Origin: Seminavis robusta | Taxonomy: Eukaryota > Bacillariophyta > Bacillariophyceae > Naviculales > Naviculaceae | Assembly: GCA_903772945.1 (NCBI GenBank) | Contig: CAICTM010000117.1 | Coordinates: 1 to 64,000 of the forward strand | DNA length: 64,000 nt | Reading direction: 5' to 3' | Shown here: one piece after another, positions 32,801 to 42,554 of the stretch | Position numbering within the stretch: the stretch's first letter is position 1 | How the letters are laid out: each line of letters opens with the position of its first letter | The notes under the pieces: model-generated | What the model was told of the DNA's origin: nothing | The model's database searches: none | The model's input: the letters and a program-made list of their open reading frames with translations, nothing else | Program-made: the position numbers and the translations under genes

Positions 32801-35800
32801 TTCCCAACACAGGTGCACCCACAACCAGAATCCCCACTGTGACTCCTGGTAGTCCCTCTGCAACGCCAACCACTGCAAGCCCAGGTTCGTTGGCTTCCCA
32901 ACTATAGGGCACCCACAACCGATGTCCCCACTGTTACTCCTGGTAGTCCCTCTGCAACCCCAACCACAGCGGCCAGCAGTGTGGCTTCCCAACTACTACG
33001 GCACCACAACTGATGTCCCACGTTACTCCTGGTAGTCCCTCCGCAACTCCAACCACTGCAAGCCCCGGTCTGTTGGCTTCCCAACTACAGGTGCACCTAC
33101 AACCGGAATCCCCACTGTGACTCCCGGCAGTCCCTCGGCAACCCCAAGCACAGCAAGCCCAGCATTGTTGTCTTCCCAACTACAGGGGCACCCACAACTG
33201 ATGTCCCCACTGTTACTCCTGTAGTCCCTCTGCAACCCCAACCACAGCGAGTCCCAGCAGGGTTGGCTTCCCAACTAATACGGCACCCACAACTGATGTC
33301 CCCACCGTTACTCCTGGTAGTCCCTCCGCAACTCCAACCACTGCAAGCCCCGGTACTGTTGGCTTCCCAACTACAGGTGCACCTACAACCGGAATCCCCA
33401 CTGTGACTCCCGGCAGTCCCTCGGCAACCCCAAGCACAGCAAGCCCCAGCATTGTTGTCTTCCCAACTACTGGGGCACCCACAACTGATCTCCCCACTGT
33501 TACTCCTGGTAGTCCCTCTACAACCCCAACCACAGCAAGTCCCAGCAGTGTTGGCTTCCCAACTATTACGGCACCCACAACTGATGTCCCCACCGTTACT
33601 CCTGGCAGCCCATCAGTGGGCCCCACAAGTGCCAGCCCTACTGCAAGTGTCCCAACTGTGACTCCTGACTCTCCCAGTGCGAATCCAACCACTGGGGATC
33701 CTACGATTGGGACACCAACTGTTCATCCTGGTAGTCCATCAGTGGCCCCAACCTCTGGCATCCATGCGGTGGGTTTCCCTACAGTGACTCCTGGCTCGCC
33801 CAGTGTCACTCCAACCACCTCTGCCCCCACCCAAAGCTGTGCATTATCATTTGTGGACATGCAAGTGGAATACTATGTGACCATTGCAGGATCTGTTGCA
33901 GCAATAGATAATGCCACTCTCATTCTGGCATTTGAACAGGGGTATGCTGGGGTGACGAAAGATGCTTGTTCACCAATACTAAACACTGTGATGGTTGCAA
34001 GTAGAGGTTCAAGAAGACGATTGCAATCAACCAGTGCCGCTATTCTCTATTCTCTGGGCACAAGTCAGCCAACATCTAGGAGTCTCATTGAATCAAGTGA
34101 TGCCTCCGCAGCGTTTGTTGCCGGGTACAATGCTGCATTGGGAAGTACAGCAGCTGCAGCAACAGACATTGTAACTACCACCTCTGCACCTTCACCAAGT
34201 CCATCAGTGACAATAGTGTCATCGTCCCCATCTTCTTCGTCGTTTCCCTCAAGAAAGCCGAGTGTTCAGCCATCAATCATTTTGTCTCAGTCACCTTCTG
34301 CTGTATCTATGACCCCATCTGGTATTCCCTCAAAACCTCCCACACAAATCCCAACAGTCACTCCTGGAAACCCTACAAAGAACCCAACAAAATCACCCTC
34401 TGCATCACCTTCAACTTCAGAATTGCCTTCTATGAAACCATCCTCCTCACCATCTCAAGAACCATCTAGAGCTCCATCTGCTGTATCTATGGCCCCATCT
34501 GGTATTCCCTCAGAATATCCCTCGCAAATCCCAACAGCCACTCCTGGAAACCCTACTAAGAACCCAACAATATCTCCCTCTGCATCACCTTCAACTTCAG
34601 AATCGCCTTCTCTGAAACCATCCTCCTCGCCATCTCAAGAACCATCTAGAGTTCCTTCTGCTGTATCTATGACACCATCTGGTATTCCCTCAGAATCTCC
34701 CTCACAAATCCCAACAGTCACCCCTGGAAACCCTACTAAGAATCCAACAATATCGCCCTCTGCGTCACCTTCAACTTCAGAATCGCCTTCTCTGAAACCA
34801 TCCACCACACCATCTCAAGAACCATCTAGAGTTCCTTCTGTTCACTTTGAACCATCACTGCTTCCTTCAACTCAGCCATCCATTGCCCCTTCAAAACAAC
34901 CATCAGAATCTCCTTCTGGGATCCCATCATTTGTTCCTTCAGGGATTCCATCTGTTTCTCCTTCGAGCACAGCACCCAGCAACACGCCCTCAGGTATCCC
35001 ATCCGATTCTCCATCCATGACTCCAAGTGTGAGCCCATCAAAATTGCCTTCATTGAGCCCTTCACAGTTTCCTTCCACAACCCCTAGTCAGCACCCATCA
35101 GATGTCCCCTCTGTTATTCCTAGCTCCAGTCCATCCAAATTGCCTTCATCCAGCCCATCACAGTTTCCTTCCGCCACTCCCAGTGTGCACCCATCAGATA
35201 TTCCATCCACAACACCGAGCTCTGGTCCATCTTCACTGCCTTCTTCAACACCATCCGAAAGGCCATCAATGGTGCCTTCCGTAAGCCCATCATCAGGACC
35301 TTCCTCATCCCCAAGCAGCAGTCCTTCAGATGTGCCATCATCGAGCCCTAGCATCAGTCCATCTGAATTGCCCTCCATTAGTCCATCTTCGGTTCCATCA
35401 AAACTGCCAAGCACCAGTCCTTCAGATGTGCCATCATCAAGCCCAAGCATCAGTCCTTCAGATGTACCATCATCCAGCCCCAGTATCAGTCCATCTGATG
35501 TGCCTTCCATAACCCCATCCTCGTTTCCTTCGCGAATACCAAGCATCAGTCCTTCAGATTTGCCATCGTCAATCCCTAGCATCAGTCCATCTGATGTGCC
35601 TTCCATAATTCCATCTTCGTTGCCTTCGGGCATACCAAGCATCAGTCCTTCAGATTTTCCATCGACAATCCCTAGCATCAGTCCATCTGATGTTCCTTCC
35701 ATTAGTCCCTCTAAATCACCAACGGAATCACCATCACAACAACCAACTGTTTGCACTCCACAATCTACTCCTACTGGCCCTGCTTCTGTGTACTCTTCTG

Positions 35801-36216
35801 GAGTGATCAGTCTCCCAGTTTTAGATACCCAAACTACTTCTCACACCCAATTTGTCGGCAGTCAATTTGAAATCTGTGCTCTTACTGTGGAAGTGGACAC
35901 CACACACTCATGTGCTGCTGACTTGCAAATCACCATATATGGCCCATATGGGAGCGTACTACTTGCGCAAGATGAATGCGGTTGCATGTCCAACCTTCAT
36001 GTTATATTTGATGATTCAAGCTGTGATGTTATTGAGGGTGCTTCAGCGGGAGAAACTGCGTGTTCAACAACTGGAGCAGCTGTTCGGCCACAGAATCCCC
36101 TCTCTGCTTTGAAGAATACCTATTCGTCTGGGAACTGGCAACTACAGGTATATGATGATGCAGGCAGTGACGAGGGGACGCTTGATTCGTGGACACTACG
36201 TTTATATCCTTGCTGA
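26879..36216 (+). CDS. Giant Ser/Thr/Pro-rich membrane-anchored surface protein with P-domain-like C-terminus
   Basis: The exons are 26,879-27,505, 27,621-27,692, 27,781-27,856 and 28,691-36,216, with GT-AG introns. Exon 1 gives an acidic, presumably cytoplasmic N-terminus. Exons 2-3 plus the start of exon 4 encode an unbroken Ala/Gly/Val stretch that I read as the membrane anchor. Outside follow an N-glycosylation-rich helical domain, a Pro/Ser/Gly linker, a domain with -V-D-M/T-Q- and -R-R-L-Q-S- (first at about 31,040-31,390, again at 33,835-34,180), a 96-bp repeat array between the two, PSxxPS repeats, and a C-terminus ending -N-W-Q-L-Q-V-Y-D-D-A-G-S-D-E-G-T-L-D-S-W-T-L-R-, a proprotein-convertase P-domain signature. 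The flanks of the array are in the same frame, but the array itself is interrupted. I infer a cell-wall, adhesive or surface coat protein. Confidence 0.72.
27857..28690 (-). other. 834-bp intron holding an unexplained antisense open frame
   Basis: The last intron of the giant surface gene is far larger than its other two (115 and 88 bp). On the minus strand a 160-codon frame (27,760-28,242) runs through much of it and shows protein-like stretches (-V-P-N-I-D-L-W-G-I-E-P-H-T-R-M-E-D-V-, -M-L-D-S-T-Y-N-R-F-V-D-A-I-). It resembles no family I can name. It may be a decayed insertion that enlarged the intron. Confidence 0.4.
31402..33610 (+). repeat. Coding tandem array, about 24 units of about 96 bp (32 residues)
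   Basis: The unit reads P-T-V-T-P-G-S-P-S-A-T-P-T-T, then A-S-P-S-S-V-G-F-P-T-T, then G-A-P-T-T-D-V. Counting the actcctggtagtccctc core gives about 24 copies. Two unit types occur, one with S-S-V-G-F and D-V, the other with G-T-V-G-F and G/R-I. Reading starts in frame 1 and is in frame 1 again from about 33,403, but many one-base losses between about 31,600 and 33,250 change the frame. The flanking 2.6 kb on either side shows none. Confidence 0.9.
34297..34836 (+). repeat. Three tandem 180-bp coding units
   Basis: Units begin at 34,297, 34,477 and 34,657, exactly 180 bp apart. Each encodes 60 residues starting S-A-V-S-M-x-P-S-G-I-P-S, then -Q-I-P-T-x-T-P-G-N-P-T-K-N-P-T- and -S-A-S-P-S-T-S-E-x-P-S-. 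The reading frame is intact through all three, in contrast with the 96-bp array. Confidence 0.92.
34840..35745 (+). repeat. PSxxPS repeat region of the giant surface protein
   Basis: About 300 residues of Pro-Ser pairs spaced by two or three residues (P-S-x-x-P-S), with higher-order blocks such as S-P-S-D-V-P-S-S-S-P-S-I. This type of region is common in secreted diatom proteins and is probably heavily O-glycosylated and extended. The frame is uninterrupted. Confidence 0.9.
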
Positions 36217-37311
36217 GGCTAGCTTTAATGGATTCTGCTTCGTTTTGTCTCTAGCTAGCTAAAGAACTACTAGTGGGATCAAGAGAAGAGGCAGCGTCTT
36301 TTTTCCATAGAATAGTTCCTTCAGGATGTTCCTTCCTTTTGGCGTTGCCTGCCATTGTGCCGCAGCTCTTTTGTCCTATCAGCCTCCTTCCTCCGAGTGG
36401 TCAAGGCCGTCGTTGCTCACTGTATCAGTGCTTGCATTTTGTGTGATTCCTCGGGAGACGTTGATGCTGGTTTCATGATGGCGGGTATGGGAAGGGGCGG
36501 GCCTGCTGTCCTTGCCAAAGCCATTGAGTGCTTTCCTACGACCTACCTTCTCGCCTTTCGATTTAGATCAGGCTGGGAATTGATAACCAAAAAATTGAGT
36601 AGGAAAGTTACTATGGGTTAGAGAGAGCTATGATGAGGATGGGGGCAGAGAGGGGAGGGCAGGATGCAGGAACGCAAGACAAGCAATTGAGTGAGCAAGC
36701 AGGGCAACATCAAAACCAAGGAAAGGGAGGAAGGCACCAGGGCAGGGAGGAGCAAAGGAGGAAGACCAATTTGGAAGACTGAGGATAGCAACGATACTGG
36801 ATGACGATGGCGGATGTTTGGCAAATCGGCAAGTCATCTAGTACCGTAAGTATCCATGCCCTAAGTATCTTTAAGTAGCGTTAAGGCTTCGAGGCTTACC
36901 TGGTCACATTTTGGGTTTCCACTCTGGCTCTCGGGTATCTTATGCAATGATCAAAGCTTTGCCTCATTCCTAACACACTACATGTATGCCATCACCGGGA
37001 CGTCAAACAAGGCGACTACATTACATGTAAGATAATCCAAGTTTTAAAAGCTGACTCTACAGTGGTCGCTCAACGGTGGCAAGCAAAGGAGGGAATGGAT
37101 GTTTTATCTCTGGTAATTTTCCAGGCAGTGCCATTCCAATCTTGTCAGAGGCAATCCCTTCGGTATCGCTGTGAGCAAAAACAATGAAGAAACAAAAAAT
37201 CGAGACAACTTCAACCTTCACAAAGAGAAGTGCGTCCGTTAATGAAGGACAGAGATGGCAAAGAAGCAGCAGCATCAGCCGAAATCGTAGGAAGAATTAC
37301 AGCAGAAGAGA
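36217..37311. other. Intergenic stretch, no supported gene
   Basis: It starts with CTAGCTAGCT palindromic repeats near 36,250. From 36,630 to 36,790 the plus strand is purine-rich (repeated agggagg). Antisense frames there are pyrimidine-driven low complexity and are not called. A direct repeat of ctaagtatc-like words lies at 36,844-36,875. Confidence 0.45.
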
Positions 37312-38313
37312 ATGGCACGAAAGAAGGCCAGCTGGGTTGCCTCTGTCAAGAAACGAGAAGACTCTGGCTCTGATGAAGAGGTCCAGGTCGAGTCCGTGGG
37401 TTCAAGAAATCCAAGTTCGCCTGTTAAAGAAGAGGATATAAAGGAGGAAGACGAAATGAAAATGGCGGTTCTTCTCAATTACAATCAGCAACAGAAGCGG
37501 AAATTGGAGCAAGAAGAAACGCATGGCACTACAAAGAAGCACGCGATGAGACTGCCAAAATCGGTTCCTTCCAGTGTCAAGAGCATTGCACACTCAAGCC
37601 CCTGGCCCCCAGGCACCTTCACCTCGAATCTCCGAATCTATCGACATTGGGTCTTCGTGGGCCATGAGAGCAACGACGATAAATACTCTCGAAAACCCGC
37701 TTTGTTCGCTTTGAAAATGAATTGTATCTACAAGAGCAACTGGTTTCTGCCTTCTACAGACTTTCCTATTGGAAATGACTACGATGCGGAACAGGCTCGT
37801 GACTTTTTCCAGAATGATGAGAATTTGCGATACGCCCGTGTCCATGGTTTCTTCCAGGATCTCAAGCCGGGCCAGGTAACACTCAAGTGGAACACGGACG
37901 ATACTTTCTCGACAATGCCACAAGGGAGCATTGTTTGCATGGTCATTCCAAACAAAACTGGACAGCAGGAGGCCTGTTTTGGCATCATTCAAAGCGGCAA
38001 CACCTTTCGGATTGAATCCCAAGAGAGCTGCCCAGTGGAACTCACAGGATGTGCCGAAGGGACTTTGCTCTATCACCGCGTCCAGTGGCTCTGTTGGGCC
38101 AAGCTTCGGAGTCTCCCCGGCAATACGGTCTGCAAGAATGGTGCCAAAATGGTCAAGTGGCTCGTCGAATGTATCCCCAAGTGCGTCGTGGAACTCAAAA
38201 ACACCAACAAGGCGCAGGCATTACATTACCTACAGAGTGAGGAATTCTTCGAGTGTGCCTCGACGGACTTTGGTGGGCTACTGGAAGAAGCGGATCGAAT
38301 GCTGGAACCATGA
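37312..38313 (+). CDS. Unknown protein with a conserved-looking globular core
   Basis: A 333-residue protein from the ATG at 37,312. The first 80 residues are charged and disordered with basic patches (M-A-R-K-K-A-S-W, -Q-Q-K-R-K-L-E-Q-E-E-), which suggests nuclear location. The core is rich in aromatic and hydrophobic residues (-L-R-I-Y-R-H-W-V-F-V-G-H-E-S-, -Y-K-S-N-W-F-L-P-S-, -Q-V-T-L-K-W-N-T-D-, -G-S-I-V-C-M-V-I-P-) and looks mixed alpha/beta. I recognise no family. Single exon, no signal peptide. Confidence 0.55.
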   Translation: MARKKASWVASVKKREDSGSDEEVQVESVGSRNPSSPVKEEDIKEEDEMKMAVLLNYNQQQKRKLEQEETHGTTKKHAMRLPKSVPSSVKSIAHSSPWPPGTFTSNLRIYRHWVFVGHESNDDKYSRKPALFALKMNCIYKSNWFLPSTDFPIGNDYDAEQARDFFQNDENLRYARVHGFFQDLKPGQVTLKWNTDDTFSTMPQGSIVCMVIPNKTGQQEACFGIIQSGNTFRIESQESCPVELTGCAEGTLLYHRVQWLCWAKLRSLPGNTVCKNGAKMVKWLVECIPKCVVELKNTNKAQALHYLQSEEFFECASTDFGGLLEEADRMLEP

Positions 38314-38708
38314 AAAGTTGGGCGAATCGAGTCAGTCTTACTGTAGAGCAACAGCACATGAGATGTCCTCGCCGTGCCTGAGTTTCGAATCGAATCGGGC
38401 GTCATGGTGTTGCTTTTCGAAAGATCGAACGCTCATTAGTGCGACTCGCTGCTGTTTACAGACACCAACATTTGCTCGTCGTCGGCTGCAAGTATTAATA
38501 CGGTACATCATAGTTAATAAAACATACCGGTAGCTAGCCAGCGCACCAAGTAGACCTCCAAGCTCCTGCACACGACGATCCTAGAGCAGGTCCTCGACCC
38601 ACGACTGCATGAATCTTCGATTCGTGGTCACGACTGAAGCCGCTTCGTGAGGTCGTCTTCACCTGACCTCTTTGCTTATTTTTTGGTCAAGTGTGCTGCT
38701 CCTCGACC
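38314..38708. other. Short intergenic spacer
   Basis: About 395 bases between two genes on the same strand, with a CCGGTAGCTAGC palindromic stretch near 38,527. It should hold the promoter of the Snf7-fusion gene. Nothing more specific is visible. Confidence 0.4.
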
Positions 38709-40707
38709 ATGGCAACAGTACAAGAAACTCTCGAGCAAATCAACAGCTCGCTCCATTCGGCGGGTGGTCATTACCGGGGATACTCCTGCAAAACGGTGTC
38801 CTGGGATGACGTTCAACGAGGGACAACTGGGAACAGTTTGTCGTGTTGGGGTTCAAACATTACGGATACTCGTCTTTGGGCCAAAGATGGAAGATTGATG
38901 TTTACTGTCCGCAGTGACAACTGGAATGAGCGCCTTGGTAAGGTTTCGGCAGATGAGGTCGCTGTCGTTGCCGGTAGTGACGAGACGCTGCGGCCGTTGA
39001 CTCTCAAGGAGGTCCTGCGAGATCTTGCCACCTTCGGCTTTAGTCCGGATCTTCCTGAGAAAGGCCTGTACGACAAGGCACTCGATCAGAAGATATCAAT
39101 CCGTTTTCAAACCACCTTTCTTCCAGTAGACGATCATCCCACCGCCAGCATTGAGTTTGCCCCCGAAGCATACAACTACAACACTCGTTCCGACGCTCAG
39201 CCTCGGAACTTGATTCTGCTGTGTACAACACAAGGCCTGGCCATCCAACAGGACGGAGCCGGAGCCAAAAAGTTGTTTCATCACTCCAAATTACCCAACG
39301 GGAGGATTGGCCGCTATTGGTTAGAAGCTGAACGAAGCCGTCATATCGTGGGTGGGGCTCAGAAGGAGACTCAGGAAGAACGGATAGACGCATTGAAACG
39401 AGGAAAAGCCACCGCATCCGTCATTGGAGTCCGAGGTATGAAGACTCGCTTCAATGCACTCATGACGATCCAGGTACCACTGCTCCAGGAGACAACCGAA
39501 GTCCGTACTCTTGCAAAGGAACCCAGTTGCAAAGTGAAGCAATCAAGTGCCGCTGGGTGGACGTGGTGGCAGCGCTGGATGGGCGCTGCCACTAAGAATA
39601 ACAACCCCAAATTGATCCCTCAACAGGGAGCAGCCTCGACGATCGAAAACTTGCAAACTGCTATCAAGAAACAAGAAAACAGGTAAGGCAGTGATCGCCA
39701 ATCTCTCCCTGATCTCCATGAAACTCTTAACTTTCTCGCTATCCTTCAGAGAAGCTCATGTCCTCAAGAAAATTGACCAAGTTGGTGCGGAAGCCAAGAC
39801 AAAGATGGCGCAGGGGGATAAAAAGGGAGCATTGTTTGCCATGAAACGCAAGAAAATGTACCAACACGAATTTGACAAGATTCAGAATACCAGGATGACA
39901 CTGGAGACTCAACTCATCAACTTTCAGAGTGCAACACAAAACAAAGCCACCTTTGATGCCATGAAATCAGGGAGTACAACGATGAAGAAGATACGATGTG
40001 AAGTGGGACTAGAAAAGGTGGATGGGATCATGGATGAGATGAAGGAAGAAATGGAACTAAAACATGAGGTCAACCTGGCCATGCCTGATCCTCTCCTTGC
40101 AGATGAGGACGAACTTTTGGCTGAACTGGAAGGTTTGGAAACAGCTGTCTTGGAAGCAGAGTCCACGAGTCCGACATCCCCCATCCAAACAATGACGGTC
40201 AAGCTCCCAGCGCTCGAAGCAGCTGAAAAAGATGAACTTGCTGCACTGGAGGCTGAGCTCGCTGGGTTAGGTACAACTAATGGCGATATTGAACCTACAA
40301 CTCCAGGAAGTGGATCATGCTCAAACCTGCCAAAGGCAAAGATTGGTTCCTCCCATGCTGCCCGAGTGTCCAAAGGTTCTTTGGTTGATACCAAAGCAGA
40401 GGACAGTGTGTTGTCCATCGACAAACCACGTAGGCACCCACAAGAACACATTACCGTCACGGTCGTGATGTACTATGTGTGCAGTGGTGGTGTTCCTTCT
40501 GCCAAAGACGTGAAGGCAGCTGTGGATGATCTCGAAGACCTGTACCATTCAGTGCAAGCTTCTGGCCGTTTGCTGGACGACACCTTTGATTTTATGAAAG
40601 CGGAGCTCGATGTGAAGGATATGAATGGCATCAACGAGAAGCTTTTCAGCCAGCCTCCACTGTCTCCCGCTCCCCTTCATTGGGATACGTTTCCTTCTTC
40701 CCACTAA
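38709..40707 (+). CDS. ESCRT-III Snf7/CHMP4-like domain fused to a long unknown N-terminal region
   Basis: The exons are 38,709-39,682 and 39,750-40,707 (67-bp GT-AG intron), giving 643 residues. Residues 1 to about 280 form an unrecognised region (-D-N-W-N-E-R-L-G-K-V-, -L-K-E-V-L-R-D-L-A-T-F-G-, -A-E-R-S-R-H-I-V-G-). From about 282 to 455 the sequence is an ESCRT-III core: -I-E-N-L-Q-T-A-I-K-K-Q-E-N-R-E-A-H-V-L-K-K-I-, -A-K-T-K-M-A-Q-G-D-K-K-G-A-L-F-A-M-K-R-K-K-, and an acidic -L-L-A-D-E-D-E-L-L-A-E-L-E-. Snf7 proteins polymerise on membranes and cut necks away from the cytosol, and usually have about 200-230 residues. A further unknown block (-G-G-V-P-S-A-K-D-V-K-A-A-V-D-D-L-E-D-L-Y-) lies near the end. 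The splice joins the two parts inside the first Snf7 helix, so the fusion is not an artefact of adjacent genes. Confidence 0.8.
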
Positions 40708-42554
40708 CTACACCTGTACCGGTAGACCTGAGCGGCCGCGGTGGTTTGGTAGTTTGGAGGAAATTTGGGAACATTTTTATATAAGTTAGCATTCTAATTC
40801 GACCAGGAGAAGAGAACAGAAGGAGTAGATTTGACCATGGGACTATCAGTGTCCTTTTAGGCGGGGCACGGGACCACATTGGCCTCCCAGTGCCGATATG
40901 TGATATCCTCTTCCCGGGTTGTTTGGAGATACTGGTACTTGTGGACTGCCATTGATTTAGGTGCAGCGATTGGTTCACTTCGAAAGGATCCTACCCTCGT
41001 GGGAATGATCAGCATTTGATACTAGTTTGGCAGCAAGACCCTATCCAATGATCCGATTGCTGCCAAGAACACAGAAACACTTCCGATACGTACGGTAGTG
41101 GTAGTGGTTTGGCCGACTACGGACCATGCACAAGGAGCAACCAGCCAGCAGTACCCCTCTCTTGCTTTAGCTCAGGAAATAGCAAGCTCAGTTGCCGGCA
41201 GGCGGCCATCAGACCAGTCTCCATGCAAGGACTTGCGTTGATGGTCGCTTTTGATCTTTGGGGGAGGCGTGATAGAGCCCGAGTCATTAGACTCTAGTGC
41301 AAGAACACACAGGCTAACTGTTTGTGTACAAACATTGGTACAAATGCCTCCGGGGTTTTGAGTCCCACCGCACTTGTCTATTTGGACACCGTCATTGCCA
41401 AAGACGGCTGCATCATGGACTTGGATCTCAATTGCTATTTGGTTGGTGGGGATGTTTTGAATGTGGAGGATGTGGATTTTCTCTTTTTTGTTCATGTCAT
41501 TAGCATCCGCCACACTTCCCATACCCTCAGGAATCATCAGTACAGCACATCCAACTGAGCGACTTTTTCGATGCAACTGTATCCATCAATCTAAACATCC
41601 TTGGTCCCATCTTTGTTGTCCACAAACCTGCAACAGAAAACACCCGGAGTCACAGTAAAAGAGCTCCCAATGAAAAAGTTCCCCATCGGCAGGAGCTGGT
41701 CTGTCATTGCAAAACCCAGTAGTTTGTTTTGTGAACGAAGCAAACAGGACAAGGAAAATGGTCTTGGACTTCATGAAGCGTTGTTGGTTGATTGCTTGTA
41801 GACTGGTTGGATTTCAACTCGAGCAGCTTGAGTTTGGGTTTTTAGGCTTGGTTTGAAAAGAAGAATGAAGAGACTTTATGTTTCGATTGTCAGAGCAACC
41901 GAGCTTGTACGACTTGAACAACCAACCGCCATGTGCACAGCAACAACACCATGGCAGGAACTCTTCCTGTGTACTTTCTTCCTGGATGCGTTCTTGCAGG
42001 ATTATTCATTCCCAGGAGGTTGCTGGAAGATGGCAAACATTCAGTCCCAGTTGGCGTGCGCCCAGTGTTTCGTGGGAGTCATGTTGGTTTCTCCCGTGCG
42101 TGCAGCCCTCCTCCTCTGAAACCCATCCTCACACCATAGTCCCAAACCCCAAGTTACCTTCTCCATTCTATTTTCTCCTTGTAGCTTTTTACAGCTGGTG
42201 GTTTTTTATTTGTCAGATCTACCTTGTTCAAAGCAAAATTCAATAGGTGGGTCTGTTACCATGGCTTTGCCAATTTGCTGAAAAGCCACCATCTACCTGG
42301 GTGAAAAATTGGTCCTTTCACTTTATTCACAAAGAATGTTTTAACTAGCCCCGTGGCAACCCCTTTCATTATGTTGTGAGGAAAACCTCGTGGATGGGTT
42401 CACCCTTTACACTTGGTACCCACAGCAAAGGGTGTTGCTGCAGCCACTGGTTAAAAAACTTTGGACTTGAAAGGTGCGTTGCTGCACACACTAGAGCCTC
42501 ATTGGTTGTAACAGCTGACAACACAAAGTGCTTCTAAGAAGTGTTACCGGCAGT
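40708..42554. other. Intergenic stretch with one weak secreted-protein candidate
   Basis: Between the Snf7 gene and the LRR pseudogene I see only the minus-strand candidate listed at 41,172-41,774. The right part (42,250-42,554) is the degraded 3' flank of the pseudogene, recognisable by cttctaagaagtgtta-like sequence shared with the 3' flank of the intact copy after 6,264. Confidence 0.45.
41172..41774 (-). CDS. Candidate small secreted protein, one or two exons
   Basis: From the ATG at 41,772-41,774 there is a classic signal-peptide start (M-K-S-K-T-I-F-L-V-L-F-A-S-F-) and then a Cys-containing stretch. Unspliced, it ends after 62 residues at 41,586. A 51-bp GT-AG intron (41,579-41,629) would join it in phase to a 134-codon frame ending at 41,172 that contains -D-K-C-G-G-T-Q-N-P-G-G-I-C-T-N-V-C-T-Q-. 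The intron is shorter than others here, and no family is recognised, so both the gene and its exon structure are tentative. Confidence 0.28.

Noticed and set aside
28759-36216. Long antisense frames through the Ser/Thr/Pro repeats (for example 31,745-32,992, 33,213-33,692 and 35,088-35,756 on the minus strand)
   Set aside because: They are mirror images of the repeat units; the codon structure, domains and splice sites support the plus strand.
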